Below are positions 25,065-34,112 of a DNA stretch of 64,000 nt, one piece after another. Within the stretch, counting starts at the first letter, position 1; each line of letters begins with the position of its first letter. Both the position numbers and the translations under genes were made by a program. Origin of the DNA: Prauserella_A sp040635515 (lineage in GTDB: Bacteria; Actinomycetota; Actinomycetes; Mycobacteriales; Pseudonocardiaceae). The notes beneath the pieces were generated by a model. That model was not told the DNA's origin, did not search any database, and was given only the letters and a program-made list of their open reading frames with translations. The stretch lies in NCBI GenBank assembly GCA_040635515.1, contig JBEYHY010000010.1, positions 62,001-126,000 on the forward strand, given 5' to 3'.

Positions 25065-26129
25065 TCAGCGAGGACCCGTGGCCGTGAGGCCGCGATAGAA
25101 GCGCAGCGCGTTGCCGGAAAGGACCGCCCGCCTTTCCGCCTCGTCCAATGCCGACAGCAGCCGCGTGCCGCCTTCGCCGTGCCGGTGCGGGAAATCGCTC
25201 GCGTACATGAGCCAGTCCGCGGGCCGGATGGCGGTGAGTGCCTCGCGAAGCTCGCGTTCGTCGGTGGGCAGGTGCGCGGGAACCGTGGTGGCCCTGATGT
25301 GCCGGTACACGTACTCGCTCGGCCGTTGCCTCACCCACGGAACCTCGCGCCAGACTCCCTTCCATTCCTTGTCGAAGCGCCACAGCAGCGGTGGCAGCCA
25401 GGAGAATCCGCATTCGGCGAGGCACACCCGCAGCTCTGGGCAACGCTCGAAGACGCCCTCGGCGATGAGGCTGACGAGCTGGCTCTGCGCGATCTGCGCG
25501 TTGGCGAGGTAATCCTCCAGGTAGCTGTGGGTGAAACCGCTCGGGGACGGCGCGGTGCCGACCCTGCCCCAGGCATGCAGGCAGACCGTCAGGTCCCGCT
25601 CGGCCGCCGCTGCCAGCACCGGCTGGTAACGCACGTGCCCGTATCGCACGTCGTTGCCCCTGACGGGAAGCAGCACCTGGACGAACCGCTCGTCGTCACC
25701 GAGTCGTTCGATCTCGGCGACGGCCGCCGCCGGATCCATTGTGGACACCGCGATGCTGCCTCGCAGGCGTGACCGGCCCTCCAGCCATTCCGTGCGGACC
25801 CAGTCGTTGACGGCTGAGGCGAGCGCCGCCTCGAAATACGGATTGCGGCTCACGTCGAACGGAGTCACGCAGGTCAGGACCGCGTACCGGAGGTCGTCGA
25901 CGCGGTGCCGCAGCGCGTCCGGGCCGTTCACCGCGCGGCCCGTCGTTGGCGCGCCTGGTGGGTAGGCGCCACCGGCCGAAGGGGACAGTCCGAGGTTCGC
26001 GTCCTCGATGTAGGAGCGCCAGTATCGATCGAAGTACGGTTCCAGGTCGGCGAGAGAGGCCGGGGCGCAATGCAGGTCGGTGTCGATGCCGCCGGTCGCT
26101 TCGGTACCCGGGTTATCCTTGTCGTTCAC
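25065..26129 (-). CDS. Amidohydrolase 2 family protein (ACMSD-like TIM barrel), copy 1
   Basis: 354 residues from GTG 26127-26129 with GGAGGAG upstream. The metal-binding signature begins in TDLHCA, with LHAWGR (His) and YASDFPHRHGEGG (catalytic Asp) later in the barrel. PF04909 members are metal-dependent hydrolases or non-oxidative decarboxylases such as aminocarboxymuconate-semialdehyde decarboxylase. The start overlaps the stop of copy 2 by 4 nt. It is the last gene of the Rieske operon. Confidence 0.88.
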   Translation of the reverse strand: MNDKDNPGTEATGGIDTDLHCAPASLADLEPYFDRYWRSYIEDANLGLSPSAGGAYPPGAPTTGRAVNGPDALRHRVDDLRYAVLTCVTPFDVSRNPYFEAALASAVNDWVRTEWLEGRSRLRGSIAVSTMDPAAAVAEIERLGDDERFVQVLLPVRGNDVRYGHVRYQPVLAAAAERDLTVCLHAWGRVGTAPSPSGFTHSYLEDYLANAQIAQSQLVSLIAEGVFERCPELRVCLAECGFSWLPPLLWRFDKEWKGVWREVPWVRQRPSEYVYRHIRATTVPAHLPTDERELREALTAIRPADWLMYASDFPHRHGEGGTRLLSALDEAERRAVLSGNALRFYRGLTATGPR

Positions 26130-27166
26130 CGGGACTCTCCTCCGTACAGGCGGTGTCCGTTGTGGCTCATGATGGCGGTACGCCAGTCCTTCGGCAGGTC
26201 CCGCAGTGCGATGGAAGGGGAGTCGAAGTCCCAATGTGGATAGTCCGAAGAGAACACGATGCGATCGGTCATGCCGGTGTGTTCGAGCGCGGCGACGAGC
26301 TGGGCCGGATCGGCGGGTTCCTCGATGGGCTGGGTGGTGAACCAGAAGTGCTCCCGGAAGCAGGCCGAGGGCGCCCGCCGCAGGGCGGGTACGTCCTCGC
26401 GTAGCAGAGTCCACGCCTCGTCGAGCGACCACATCAGGGGCGCGGCCCAGGAGATCCCGCCCTCGACGAGAACCACTTGCAACCCGGGTACCCGCTCGAA
26501 AAGACCGGCGCAGATCAGGTTGGTCGCCACCATCGCCGTCGAGTTGCCGTACCAGGCGTGCTGCTCGAGATAGAAGGACGGCCAGCCGTCACCGCGGTGT
26601 CCTTCGACACCGCCAAGATGGAAGGCTACCGGCAGGCCCGCCGCCGCTGCCGCCTCGTATATGGGCAGGTACTTGCTGTCGCCGGGCGGACTTGAGGTGC
26701 CGGTCGGAAGCAGGATCTGCACGTAGCGCTCGTCGGCCGCGAGCCGTTCGATCTCGGCAACGGCCTGCCTGGGCGCCTCGTGTGGCACGCACACACAACT
26801 GCGCAGCCGCGGTTCCTTGTCGAGGAACAACTCGGCGATCGCGTCGTTGAGCGCGCGGCACAAAGCGGCGGCGTACTCGGGCTCCTCGGCTCCGAAAGTG
26901 TGGCCCTGCATGGGAATCAGCACGCCGAAGCCGATGTCGTACTCGTCGAGCAGTTGCTCGCGGAGGAGGTCGAGATCGCTGCCGGGAAGACCGTCCGGAG
27001 GCCACGAATCCAGCCGCGTCCCCCCGTTGCGGACCCGGGGGTACACCATGGGCGGAGCGACCGCTCGCGTGCTGAACAGTTCGAACCGGCGCCGCCATGG
27101 CGAAGGCAGCCTGGAGAGCAGGTCGGAAGACAGGATCGTGGGGTGGATGTCGGCGTCGAAGATCAC
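26126..27166 (-). CDS. Amidohydrolase 2 family protein (ACMSD-like TIM barrel), copy 2
   Basis: 346 residues from GTG 27164-27166. Metal ligands are suggested by FDADIHP at the N-terminus, AFHLGGVEGH in the middle and FSSDYPHWDFDSP near the C-terminus. It overlaps the Rieske gene by 4 nt and copy 1 by 4 nt, so the three genes form a tightly coupled operon. The two amidohydrolases are related but distinct, which suggests a heteromer or two consecutive steps. Confidence 0.9.
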   Translation of the reverse strand: MIFDADIHPTILSSDLLSRLPSPWRRRFELFSTRAVAPPMVYPRVRNGGTRLDSWPPDGLPGSDLDLLREQLLDEYDIGFGVLIPMQGHTFGAEEPEYAAALCRALNDAIAELFLDKEPRLRSCVCVPHEAPRQAVAEIERLAADERYVQILLPTGTSSPPGDSKYLPIYEAAAAAGLPVAFHLGGVEGHRGDGWPSFYLEQHAWYGNSTAMVATNLICAGLFERVPGLQVVLVEGGISWAAPLMWSLDEAWTLLREDVPALRRAPSACFREHFWFTTQPIEEPADPAQLVAALEHTGMTDRIVFSSDYPHWDFDSPSIALRDLPKDWRTAIMSHNGHRLYGGESR

Positions 27167-27624
27167 GATGTTCCTCCCTGCCTGGTATCGACGATCACGT
27201 ACTCGTCCTCGACGCGCACGGTGAACGTCTCGGCGACGTAGGGCCCGGGAATCCGGTCGGGAAAGCGCATGGCGGCGTCAGCGCTCACGGTATGTCCGGA
27301 TTGGACGGAGACCTCGAAACCGCGGGCCGGTTTCTCTCCGGGGCCGAGGAACGACTGGCCGGTGGCGAGGTCGTATTCCCAGCCGTGCCACGGACAGGCG
27401 AGCAGGGTGTCGTGCTCGGCGAGGCTGACATCGCCCGGCCCTGACGAGCTCAGGTGGGGCAGGGTGCGGCCCAGGCACAGCGGGCCGCTCATGTGCGGGC
27501 AGTGGTTGTTGATGGCATAGAACTTGTCGCCGACCCTGAACACCCCGATGGACCGCCTGCCGACGCGCACGATGCGCCGTTCGCCCGGCTGGAAGTCCGC
27601 GACCCGCGCCACTGCAACTCGCAT
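27163..27624 (-). CDS. Rieske [2Fe-2S] ferredoxin-like protein
   Basis: 153 residues. The Rieske cluster ligands are NHCPHMSGP and CPWHGWEY. The small size and absence of a catalytic domain indicate an electron-carrier ferredoxin rather than an oxygenase. As first gene of the operon with two amidohydrolases, it may feed electrons to an oxygenase encoded elsewhere, or to the neighbouring StyA-like enzymes; that second idea is speculative. Confidence 0.92.
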   Translation of the reverse strand: MRVAVARVADFQPGERRIVRVGRRSIGVFRVGDKFYAINNHCPHMSGPLCLGRTLPHLSSSGPGDVSLAEHDTLLACPWHGWEYDLATGQSFLGPGEKPARGFEVSVQSGHTVSADAAMRFPDRIPGPYVAETFTVRVEDEYVIVDTRQGGTS

Positions 27625-27699
27625 GCCGATCAGCCTAGAAAGCCCGGCCGCCGTGCCCCCAACAAATAATCTGTCTGCCCCTCATCAACGCCACTTATC

Positions 27700-27806
27700 G
27701 GCGAGTCCCGCGCCCAGGGCGCCGAGATCCGCATCCAGGACGGCGAGATCTGCATCCAGGACGGCGAGATCCGCGTTCGGGACCGCGAGATCCGCATTCG
27801 GGACGG
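27700..27806. repeat. 21-bp tandem repeat array B
   Basis: A head GGCGAGTCCCGCGCCCAGGG is followed by four 21-nt units (for example GGCGAGATCTGCATCCAGGA) and a degenerate last copy, all in plus orientation. It lies in the 300-bp gap between the divergent Rieske and cysteine-hydrolase genes, so here the array is upstream of both neighbours. Nothing else is recognisable in the gap. Confidence 0.85.
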
Positions 27807-27924
27807 CGGCCCGACGCGAAGGGCAAGCGGGCACCGGGCGAGGACCTCGGCGTGACCGGATCGACCCGCATACTGACCCGAACCGGTCTCGCGCACCCGT
27901 CCGCGCGCGAGCCAGAATCGGGAC

Positions 27925-28500
27925 ATGACCGCCAATGCGCTGCTCGTGATCGACGCCCAGGAATCCTTCCGCGCCCGCCCGCTGTGGGGGCAGATGTCCG
28001 ACCGGAACATCGCGACCGGGATCGGCAGGCTGGTCGACGCCGCACGCGTGGCGGGTGACCTCGTCGTGTGGGTACTGCACACCGAACCCGGTACCGGCAA
28101 CGCGTTCGACCCGGAACAGGGGCACGTGCGCCCGCTGGAGGGGCTCGTTCCCCGCGAGGGCGAACCGGTGCTGGCCAAGACCTCGATCAACGCGTTCACC
28201 ACGACGAACCTCCAGCGGCTGCTCACCGACCGGGACATCGGGCACGTGACCATCTGCGGTATCCGCACCGAACAGTGCTGCGAGACCACCGCCCGCCTCG
28301 CCTCGGATCTGGGCTACGGCGTGACCTTCGTGCTCGACGCGACGGCGACCAACCCCATCGCGCATCCCACCGACGATTCCCGCACACTCGGTACCGCCGA
28401 CATCATGGAACGAACCGCGTGCGTACTGTCCGGGCGGTTCGCCGAGATCAGCACCGTCGAGGACGTACTCGCCCGCCGGACTACACTGACCGGATCGTGA
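27925..28500 (+). CDS. Isochorismatase-like cysteine hydrolase
   Basis: 191 residues, normal length. The catalytic triad of the family is visible: Asp in LLVIDAQESF, Lys in LAKTSINAF, Cys in GIRTEQCCETTARLA, plus the cis-peptide region before the Cys. Relatives hydrolyse nicotinamide, isochorismate, carbamates or hydantoin-derived ureas. The stop overlaps the GTG of the following (broken) GlxA-type regulator, a common pairing in which the regulator controls the hydrolase. Confidence 0.9.
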   Translation: MTANALLVIDAQESFRARPLWGQMSDRNIATGIGRLVDAARVAGDLVVWVLHTEPGTGNAFDPEQGHVRPLEGLVPREGEPVLAKTSINAFTTTNLQRLLTDRDIGHVTICGIRTEQCCETTARLASDLGYGVTFVLDATATNPIAHPTDDSRTLGTADIMERTACVLSGRFAEISTVEDVLARRTTLTGS

Positions 28501-29414
28501 CCCAAGTCGTGTTCGTGCTCAGCAAGGAACTGCACCTGCTGGATCTCGCCGGCCCGGCGCAGGTGTTCTCGACGGCGGCCGGCCACGGCCACGACTACCG
28601 GCTCAGCTAGGTCGCCGAACACCGGGAGATCCCGACGGCACAAGGGCTCACCGTGCACGCCGAGCGGGAATGGCCGGAACTGGCTGCCGCCGATCTCGTC
28701 CTCGTACCGGGCTGGCGCTCGCCGCGGCTGACGACGACGAGCCCGCTGGGTCAGGAGACTCTCGCCAGGCTGCGTTCCCACCACGACAACGGTGGCACGG
28801 TCGCGAGCGTGTGTTCGGGTGCCGACATCCTCGGCAGGGCGGGCCTGCTCGAAGGTCGGCGCTGCACGACACACCACGACCTGCAGGATCAGCTCGCCGA
28901 ACGTTACCCGGGAGCCATCGTCGAGCGCGACGTGCTCTACGTCGCCGACGGCAGAGTCGTCACCTCGGCGGGCATCGCCAGTGGAATCGACCTCACACTG
29001 CACCTGGTCGCCGTGCGGCACGGACCCTCGGCCGCGGCGAAGGTCGCCCGCGACATGGTGGTGTACGCCCGCCGCAACGGCAGGGAACTCCAGACGAGTG
29101 TGGTGCTGCGATACCGGGGTCACGTCCTGGACACGGTGCATCGCGTCCAGGACGTGATCGACAGCAGGTTCACCGAGAACCTTCCGCTGAGCGCCCTCGC
29201 CGCCGTCGCCGGTTGCAGCGAGCGCACGGTGACCAGGATGTTCGGCGCGGCGACGGGGCTGACGCCGTTGCGGTACCAGCAGTTGCTGCGGGTGGAGCGA
29301 GCCGAGCACTTGATCGGGCACGGTGCGACCGTCGAGGCCGCCGCGAGGGCGGCCGGTTTCGCCGACGCGCGCATGCTGCGCAGGCTGCGATCCCGTGACT
29401 CAGCGGGTAACTGA
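28497..29414 (+). pseudogene. GlxA-type AraC regulator (DJ-1/PfpI + AraC HTH) interrupted by an amber codon
   Basis: The frame opens with GTG 28497 (VVFVLSKELHLLDLAGPAQV, a GlxA-type start) and meets TAG at 28608-28610 after 37 codons. It then continues in the same frame to 29414. Downstream codons give the rest of the GATase1-like domain (SVCSGADILGRAGLLEGR) and an AraC helix-turn-helix (LAAVAGCSERTVTRMFGAAT). Only one codon is aberrant; a TAC or TAT tyrosine is the likely ancestor. The remainder is intact, so the mutation is recent, is a sequencing error, or is suppressed. Reinitiation near 28653 would give a protein without the N-terminal strand. Confidence 0.8.
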
Positions 29415-32267
29415 CTCGTCGGCGGCCGCCTTCGCGGCGTCGCCGACCCGCCTGCCCAGTTCGGTGTAGGCGGAGAACTTCGCGTCGTCGAACCACTGGT
29501 CGCCGGTGCTGTCGTTCGGGAATTCGGGATTGTGCATGGCATAGGACAGCAGTGAGTAGGGAAGGTCCTTCCACAGCAACGCTCTCGCGACGATGAGCCG
29601 TCCCGTGACTCCTTCGGCGAGTCCGCTCTCGGCGGGGTAGTGAACGGTGCCGGTGATCAGCGGTGAACGCGACAGTCTTCCGGCCAGTGCCTCACCGCCT
29701 TCCCACACCTCGCCGGTGCCCTGCTCGGTGAGCCATGGCTCGTCCAGCTCGACCCTGATTCCGAGTTCCTGCTGTGCCAGGGTCAGTGCCTCGGCGAAGG
29801 TGGTCGCGGTCGGAGGCGCGTCGTTGCTGGCGTCGATACAGAAGATCCGGGTGCAGCGGCGGCGGAACAACTCGACCAGACCCAGGTTGTCGTAGTGGCC
29901 GCCGTCGCTGATGTGCAGCAGCCGGTCGCGATGAGGGTGCAGCCCGAGCACTTCCCTCGCCAGGTACGGAAGGCGCCTGGCGCGGGGGAGCCACGGGAAG
30001 GCCCAGTCACCGCGCTCGGCGGCCTGATGAGCATGCCTGACGAAGGCCGGATTGGGCAGCCACGCGCCCAGCCTCGCGCCGGACACCGCGAGCAGCGCCT
30101 GGAACCACTTGCTCGATCTGCCCATCGCCGAGGCGAACGCCGCGCCGCTGACGGCGACGGCGCCCTGCACGGTGAGGTCACGGCGGAACCGGGGGGTCAC
30201 CGCGCGTTCGAGATCCGCCGTGCGTACCCAGCCGATGTCGGGACCGCCGGTCCAGTCGGCGCTCATCGTGTAGGACACGGCACCGAGCCCGGGAGGCGTC
30301 CTCGCCTCACCGGTGAGGTTGGCCGCGGCGGCGAACACCACCTTGGGGAACCGCACCCCTTCGCCGGTGAGGCCGTAGACCGACAAGGTCGTGCGCTCGG
30401 CTGCGGTGTAGGGAACGGCGACCACCTGGCCGTCGCTGTCCCTGCGCACCGTACGCACGGCGAACGCGGACGCGAGGCGTTCGCGGTAGAACGGGTGCAT
30501 GCTCAGCGAGGTCACGTCGAACAACCCGCCAAGCACCAGCACCAGCACGCCGATGACGGCGGCCGACCACAGCGCGGCGGGCTCGCCGAGCGTCGTGGCC
30601 GACCCGGCGAACAGCAGCAGCCACACCAGTACGAGCACGCCGGTGGTGGCGATGACGAGCAGGCGTTGCAGCATCCCGCTCGGCACGGCGGCCGGTACGC
30701 CGCCGCTCTTGCGCAGCCGCAGCAGACCGGAAGCCTGCTGGCCGAGCATCGCGCGCCTCCGCCAGAAAATCGAAGCGACCGTGGCCGCGTAGGTCAGCAA
30801 TACGGTCCCGACGGGGCCGAGCACGCTGGGCACGTCGCCCGCGGCGTCGAGCAGCCACGCCGCGAGCCAGACCACCAGCGGTATCGCCAGCGTCACCACG
30901 CCGATCAGCGCCGAGAGCACGACGAAGGCGGGAACGAGGCGTGCCGAGAACGACCGTCGTTCCGCGGCGCCACGGCTGTAGAGGGCGAGCAGGAACGCCG
31001 CCGAGCCCATGAATCCGACGGCGTACAGCGCGCCTGGCCTCGGCGCGGGGTATTCCGACGGCGCGAGGCTCACGTCGGTGAGCGGCACCTGACCGTAAAG
31101 CCAGCCGGCGAGCACGCCGAACACCACAGCGGGTCCGAAAAGGACGGTGAGGGAAAGCACCAGTCCTCTGGCGATCCTGCCGAGCGCGCCCAGCAGTTGT
31201 ACCCGCGTGTCCGCGAGATAGCTGGAATGTCTCCTGAGGTGGTCGAGTTCCGCCGACCCCTGCCGGTACACGTTCTCCGGGTCTCGCACGACCGTTCCCG
31301 GCAGCCCGGAGGGCGGCGGCGCGCCGGTGAGCGCCTGCTGGAACGCTCCCGCCGTGTAGCCGCCGCCGGAAACCGACACGAGGTAGTCGGCGGAGAGCAG
31401 TTCGGCCCGCAGGGACTGCAGCGCGCCCATCGCGACGCTGGCCGCCCGGATGCCGCCTCCGGAAAGGCACACCCCCGTGGTGTGTTCACCGCGGTCCCAT
31501 CGCCGGTTGACCTGCCCCGGGTCGACGCCGGGCACGGTGTAGGCGGCGCGCCTGCGATGTCCGTCGTGGTGCCTTCCCGTGTGCACGGGCGGATCCTCGC
31601 CCTCCAGCGGCGCCGGTGGCACGGTGTCCATGCTGTGCTCGGCGTGCCCGGCCAGTTCGCGCCGGGTGTGCGCGATGCCCCGCCACACCACGACCACGAC
31701 GGCCGTCGCCGCGACGAGGCCGGCGAACAGGATGGCGCTGAACTCGACGACCGCCGCGGCCGTCACGATCTCCAGTGCCCACGGTGCGATGTCCCGCCAC
31801 GCGGTCACGGCAAGCAGGATGAGATCGCGCAGGAGTCCGGTGACCACAACGACAACGGTGGCGACCCTGGCACACCGCGTCAGCTTGATGGCGCCCGGCG
31901 TCCGCGCGACCCAGAGCGCGACCGTGGTTCCCAGCCACAGCGCGATGCCGCACAGGACGACGAACAGCAGATCCCACGCGGCGGCGGTACCCGTGCCCTC
32001 CGGCAGCGGGACGGGCTGGCCGCCACCACCGAGCGCGGTCGCGGTCAGGTCGCCGGGCGAGGGCAGGAACGCCGCGGCGATCGGGAGGGCGATCGCGGCC
32101 GAGGTGATCGCGGCGGCGGCGGAGCGGCGAGGGGCGGTCGCCGCCGTGCTGCTCTGTCCGTCGGTGGATTCCGGGTCGGAGTCAGGTGCCTGGCCGGGCG
32201 GAGGGTTCGGTGCGGTGTCCTGCGCCGGGTCCGGTGCGGCGTCCGAGGTCGAGCCCGAAGCGGACAC
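29400..32267 (-). CDS. Large membrane-bound patatin-like phospholipase
   Basis: 955 residues from GTG 32265-32267 (GGGGG upstream). A polar Pro/Asp/Ser-rich N-terminus (~45 residues) leads to about four membrane segments. A patatin core follows with oxyanion loop CLSGGGIRAAS and nucleophile motif VSVSGGGYTAG (about residues 270-310). Six or so more membrane segments come next, then the catalytic Asp motif ISDGGHYDNLG near residue 785. Patatin domains hydrolyse lipid acyl esters. Splitting the core by membrane helices is unusual. It overlaps the broken regulator gene by 15 nt tail to tail. Confidence 0.83.
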   Translation of the reverse strand: MSASGSTSDAAPDPAQDTAPNPPPGQAPDSDPESTDGQSSTAATAPRRSAAAAITSAAIALPIAAAFLPSPGDLTATALGGGGQPVPLPEGTGTAAAWDLLFVVLCGIALWLGTTVALWVARTPGAIKLTRCARVATVVVVVTGLLRDLILLAVTAWRDIAPWALEIVTAAAVVEFSAILFAGLVAATAVVVVVWRGIAHTRRELAGHAEHSMDTVPPAPLEGEDPPVHTGRHHDGHRRRAAYTVPGVDPGQVNRRWDRGEHTTGVCLSGGGIRAASVAMGALQSLRAELLSADYLVSVSGGGYTAGAFQQALTGAPPPSGLPGTVVRDPENVYRQGSAELDHLRRHSSYLADTRVQLLGALGRIARGLVLSLTVLFGPAVVFGVLAGWLYGQVPLTDVSLAPSEYPAPRPGALYAVGFMGSAAFLLALYSRGAAERRSFSARLVPAFVVLSALIGVVTLAIPLVVWLAAWLLDAAGDVPSVLGPVGTVLLTYAATVASIFWRRRAMLGQQASGLLRLRKSGGVPAAVPSGMLQRLLVIATTGVLVLVWLLLFAGSATTLGEPAALWSAAVIGVLVLVLGGLFDVTSLSMHPFYRERLASAFAVRTVRRDSDGQVVAVPYTAAERTTLSVYGLTGEGVRFPKVVFAAAANLTGEARTPPGLGAVSYTMSADWTGGPDIGWVRTADLERAVTPRFRRDLTVQGAVAVSGAAFASAMGRSSKWFQALLAVSGARLGAWLPNPAFVRHAHQAAERGDWAFPWLPRARRLPYLAREVLGLHPHRDRLLHISDGGHYDNLGLVELFRRRCTRIFCIDASNDAPPTATTFAEALTLAQQELGIRVELDEPWLTEQGTGEVWEGGEALAGRLSRSPLITGTVHYPAESGLAEGVTGRLIVARALLWKDLPYSLLSYAMHNPEFPNDSTGDQWFDDAKFSAYTELGRRVGDAAKAAADESVTR

Positions 32268-32440
32268 GGTGGAACCCCCAGTACTTCATTCGTGTGGCCG
32301 ACGATGACCCAGCGTAATCCGTGCCCCGCGCTCACCTGCCGGTGTGTGCCGGTGCAGTCTCCTGGGGCGGGCCGGGGGTGTAAAGCGGTCTTGCCGGTTC
32401 GTTATCGCACGGGCTCCGGCGGGATCGGGGCGGCGTGGCC

Positions 32441-32565
32441 GCGCGGTGCGGATCTCGGCGTCGCGAGTGCGGATCTCGTCGTCCTGAACGCAGAACTCGG
32501 CGTCCTGAGTGCGGATCTCGGCGTCCTGAGTGCGGATCTCGGCGTCCTGAACGGGGGACTCGCGG
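32441..32565. repeat. 21-bp tandem repeat array C
   Basis: Minus-strand orientation: a head GCGAGTCCCCCGTTCAGGAC (near 32565) is followed leftward by about five units such as GCCGAGATCCGCACTCAGGA, two of them identical. It lies in the 427-bp gap between the patatin gene and the first universal stress gene, just upstream of a DosR-like box. The rest of the gap (32268-32440) shows no gene. Confidence 0.87.
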
Positions 32566-32594
32566 GGCGGGGCGGGGACTCGGGGCCCGCGCAA

Positions 32595-32610
32595 CAGGGC
32601 AGTAGGTCCC
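32595..32610. promoter_or_regulatory. DosR-box-like palindrome upstream of universal stress gene
   Basis: CAGGGCAGTAGGTCCC; the complement reads GGGACCTACTGCCCTG. Against the mycobacterial DosR consensus core GGGACTWWAGTCCC, this strand matches at 10 of 14 positions by eye. It ends 84 bp before the ATG at 32695, nearly the same distance as the related site at 41489-41504 from its gene. Confidence 0.6.
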
Positions 32611-32694
32611 TACCGGCGGGCCGGTTGCGCGAGGACCGTGAACGGTGACCCCGCCACGTCCCCACCCGGTACGTCGAGGAAAGGACACCCGGCA

Positions 32695-33753
32695 ATGAAC
32701 GGCGAACACGGCGGCGCTTACGGCGGCGAACACGGCGGCGAACACGGCGTTGATCACGGCCTTGATTACGGCATGGTGAAACCCCGGGACATCAGTGCGC
32801 AGCCCATCGTGGCGGGCGTCGACGGTTCGGCCGCCGCGCTGGCCGCCGTGAGGTGGGCGGCGCGCGAGGCCGCCCGGATCGGCGCCACGCTGCGCCTGAC
32901 CCACAGTTGCGATCTGCCGCCGCTGAACCCCGGGCTCCGGGTGGCGCCGCCGCCGGAATACGCCTCCCCGTGGGCGGAATCGGGCCGGGCCTGGCTGGCC
33001 GACGCGCACGCGGCCGCGACCGCCGAGGCGCCGGGAATCGACGTCGACTGGGATGTCTGCTTCGGTGGTGCGGCCGACACACTCGTCGACGAATCCGGCA
33101 CGGCGAGCCTGCTCGTGGTCGGCGCCAGGGGACTGGGTGGATTTCTCGGTCAGCTGGCCGGCTCGGTCGCGGTGACGGCCGCGGCGCACGCGCGTTGCCC
33201 TGCCGTCGTCGTGCGCGAGGACACCGTCGCCGACGTAGGTCCTGTCGTGGTCGGCGCCGACGGCTCCCCACTGAGCGAGCAGGCACTGGAGTTCGGGTTC
33301 GAGGCCGCCTCGGCACGAGGCGCGCGGCTGCTGGCCGTACGTGTGTGGGACGACCCCTTCACCAGTGCCGAATGGGATGAACTCGTGCCGGGGGACACCG
33401 AAACGCCCGCCCCTCCCGCATCAGCGGTACCGACTGTCCCAATGGCCAGGGCAGTCACGGGTGCCGCGGCCGTACCGGACCGGAGGGACAGCGTCGCGGG
33501 AAGGGAAGCCCGCGCGCTGCACGCCGATCTCGTCGGCTGGCGCGACAAGTACCCCGATGTGGCGGTTCACGAACTGGCCGTACGGGGAAACCGGGCGGCT
33601 GACGGGCTTCTCGGCGCGGCGGCGCACGCCCAGCTGCTGGTGGTGGGTTCGCATGCCAGGGGAGTGGTCGCCGGAGCGCTGCTCGGCTCGGTGAGCCGGG
33701 AACTGCTGCGGCGGTCGGCGTGCCCGGTCGCGATCGTGCGCCCCCGGCATTGA
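32695..33753 (+). CDS. Universal stress protein, two UspA domains, His/Gly-rich N-terminus
   Basis: 352 residues from ATG 32695 (AAAGGA upstream). Residues 3-26 are a Gly-rich repeat with four GxHG-like blocks (His 5, 13, 17, 21). The first UspA domain begins at PIVAGVDGSAAAL (~residue 38) and the second at PVVVGADGSPLSEQAL (~185). ATP-site motifs are GARGLGGFLGQLAGSVA and GSHARGVVAGALLGSVS. Tandem UspA proteins are hallmark members of the mycobacterial DosR regulon (e.g. Rv2623). If the repeat is not translated, ATG 32773 would be the start. Confidence 0.9.
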   Translation: MNGEHGGAYGGEHGGEHGVDHGLDYGMVKPRDISAQPIVAGVDGSAAALAAVRWAAREAARIGATLRLTHSCDLPPLNPGLRVAPPPEYASPWAESGRAWLADAHAAATAEAPGIDVDWDVCFGGAADTLVDESGTASLLVVGARGLGGFLGQLAGSVAVTAAAHARCPAVVVREDTVADVGPVVVGADGSPLSEQALEFGFEAASARGARLLAVRVWDDPFTSAEWDELVPGDTETPAPPASAVPTVPMARAVTGAAAVPDRRDSVAGREARALHADLVGWRDKYPDVAVHELAVRGNRAADGLLGAAAHAQLLVVGSHARGVVAGALLGSVSRELLRRSACPVAIVRPRH

Positions 33754-34112
33754 CGGTGCTTCTGTTCACTGTGGACGGTCGGAGAGTATCGCTTGCTAGT
33801 CCATTCCGGTGAATACCGGAGTCTCGGTATGCCGATTACGGGGCGTCGAGTGTGAAGCACGCCACGGGATCCCGCTTCGCGTGGTCGGTGACGGCACGCA
33901 TCGGCCCACGTGAGACGCTTGAGCGGACGGCGATGTCGGCGCGGGCCACCCCGCGAACCGCCCTCAGGGACACGTTCGTGTGTCGCGGCGACACTTTTCG
34001 TTGCCGCAATTGCGCTCCCGCAAGGGATACTGGATCGCGGTGGGCACAAGGGAGCCGGCTGAACCGGTGCTGTTCGCGAGGGTGGGGCGCCGGGCGAAGG
34101 GGGTCGGGTGTG
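33754..34112. other. Non-coding gap with small palindromes
   Basis: No gene is supported in this 359-bp stretch. It contains CCGGT-GAAT-ACCGG (33806-33819) and GGGATCCC (33866-33873). A weak GGGACACGTTCGTGTG element is near 33990; it resembles a DosR half-site but lacks the second half. The promoter for the Rv1733c-like gene is probably here. Confidence 0.4.

Noticed and set aside
29895..32648. 917-codon plus-strand frame antisense to the patatin gene
   Set aside because: His/Arg/Gly-rich shadow; the minus-strand patatin frame has clear catalytic motifs.
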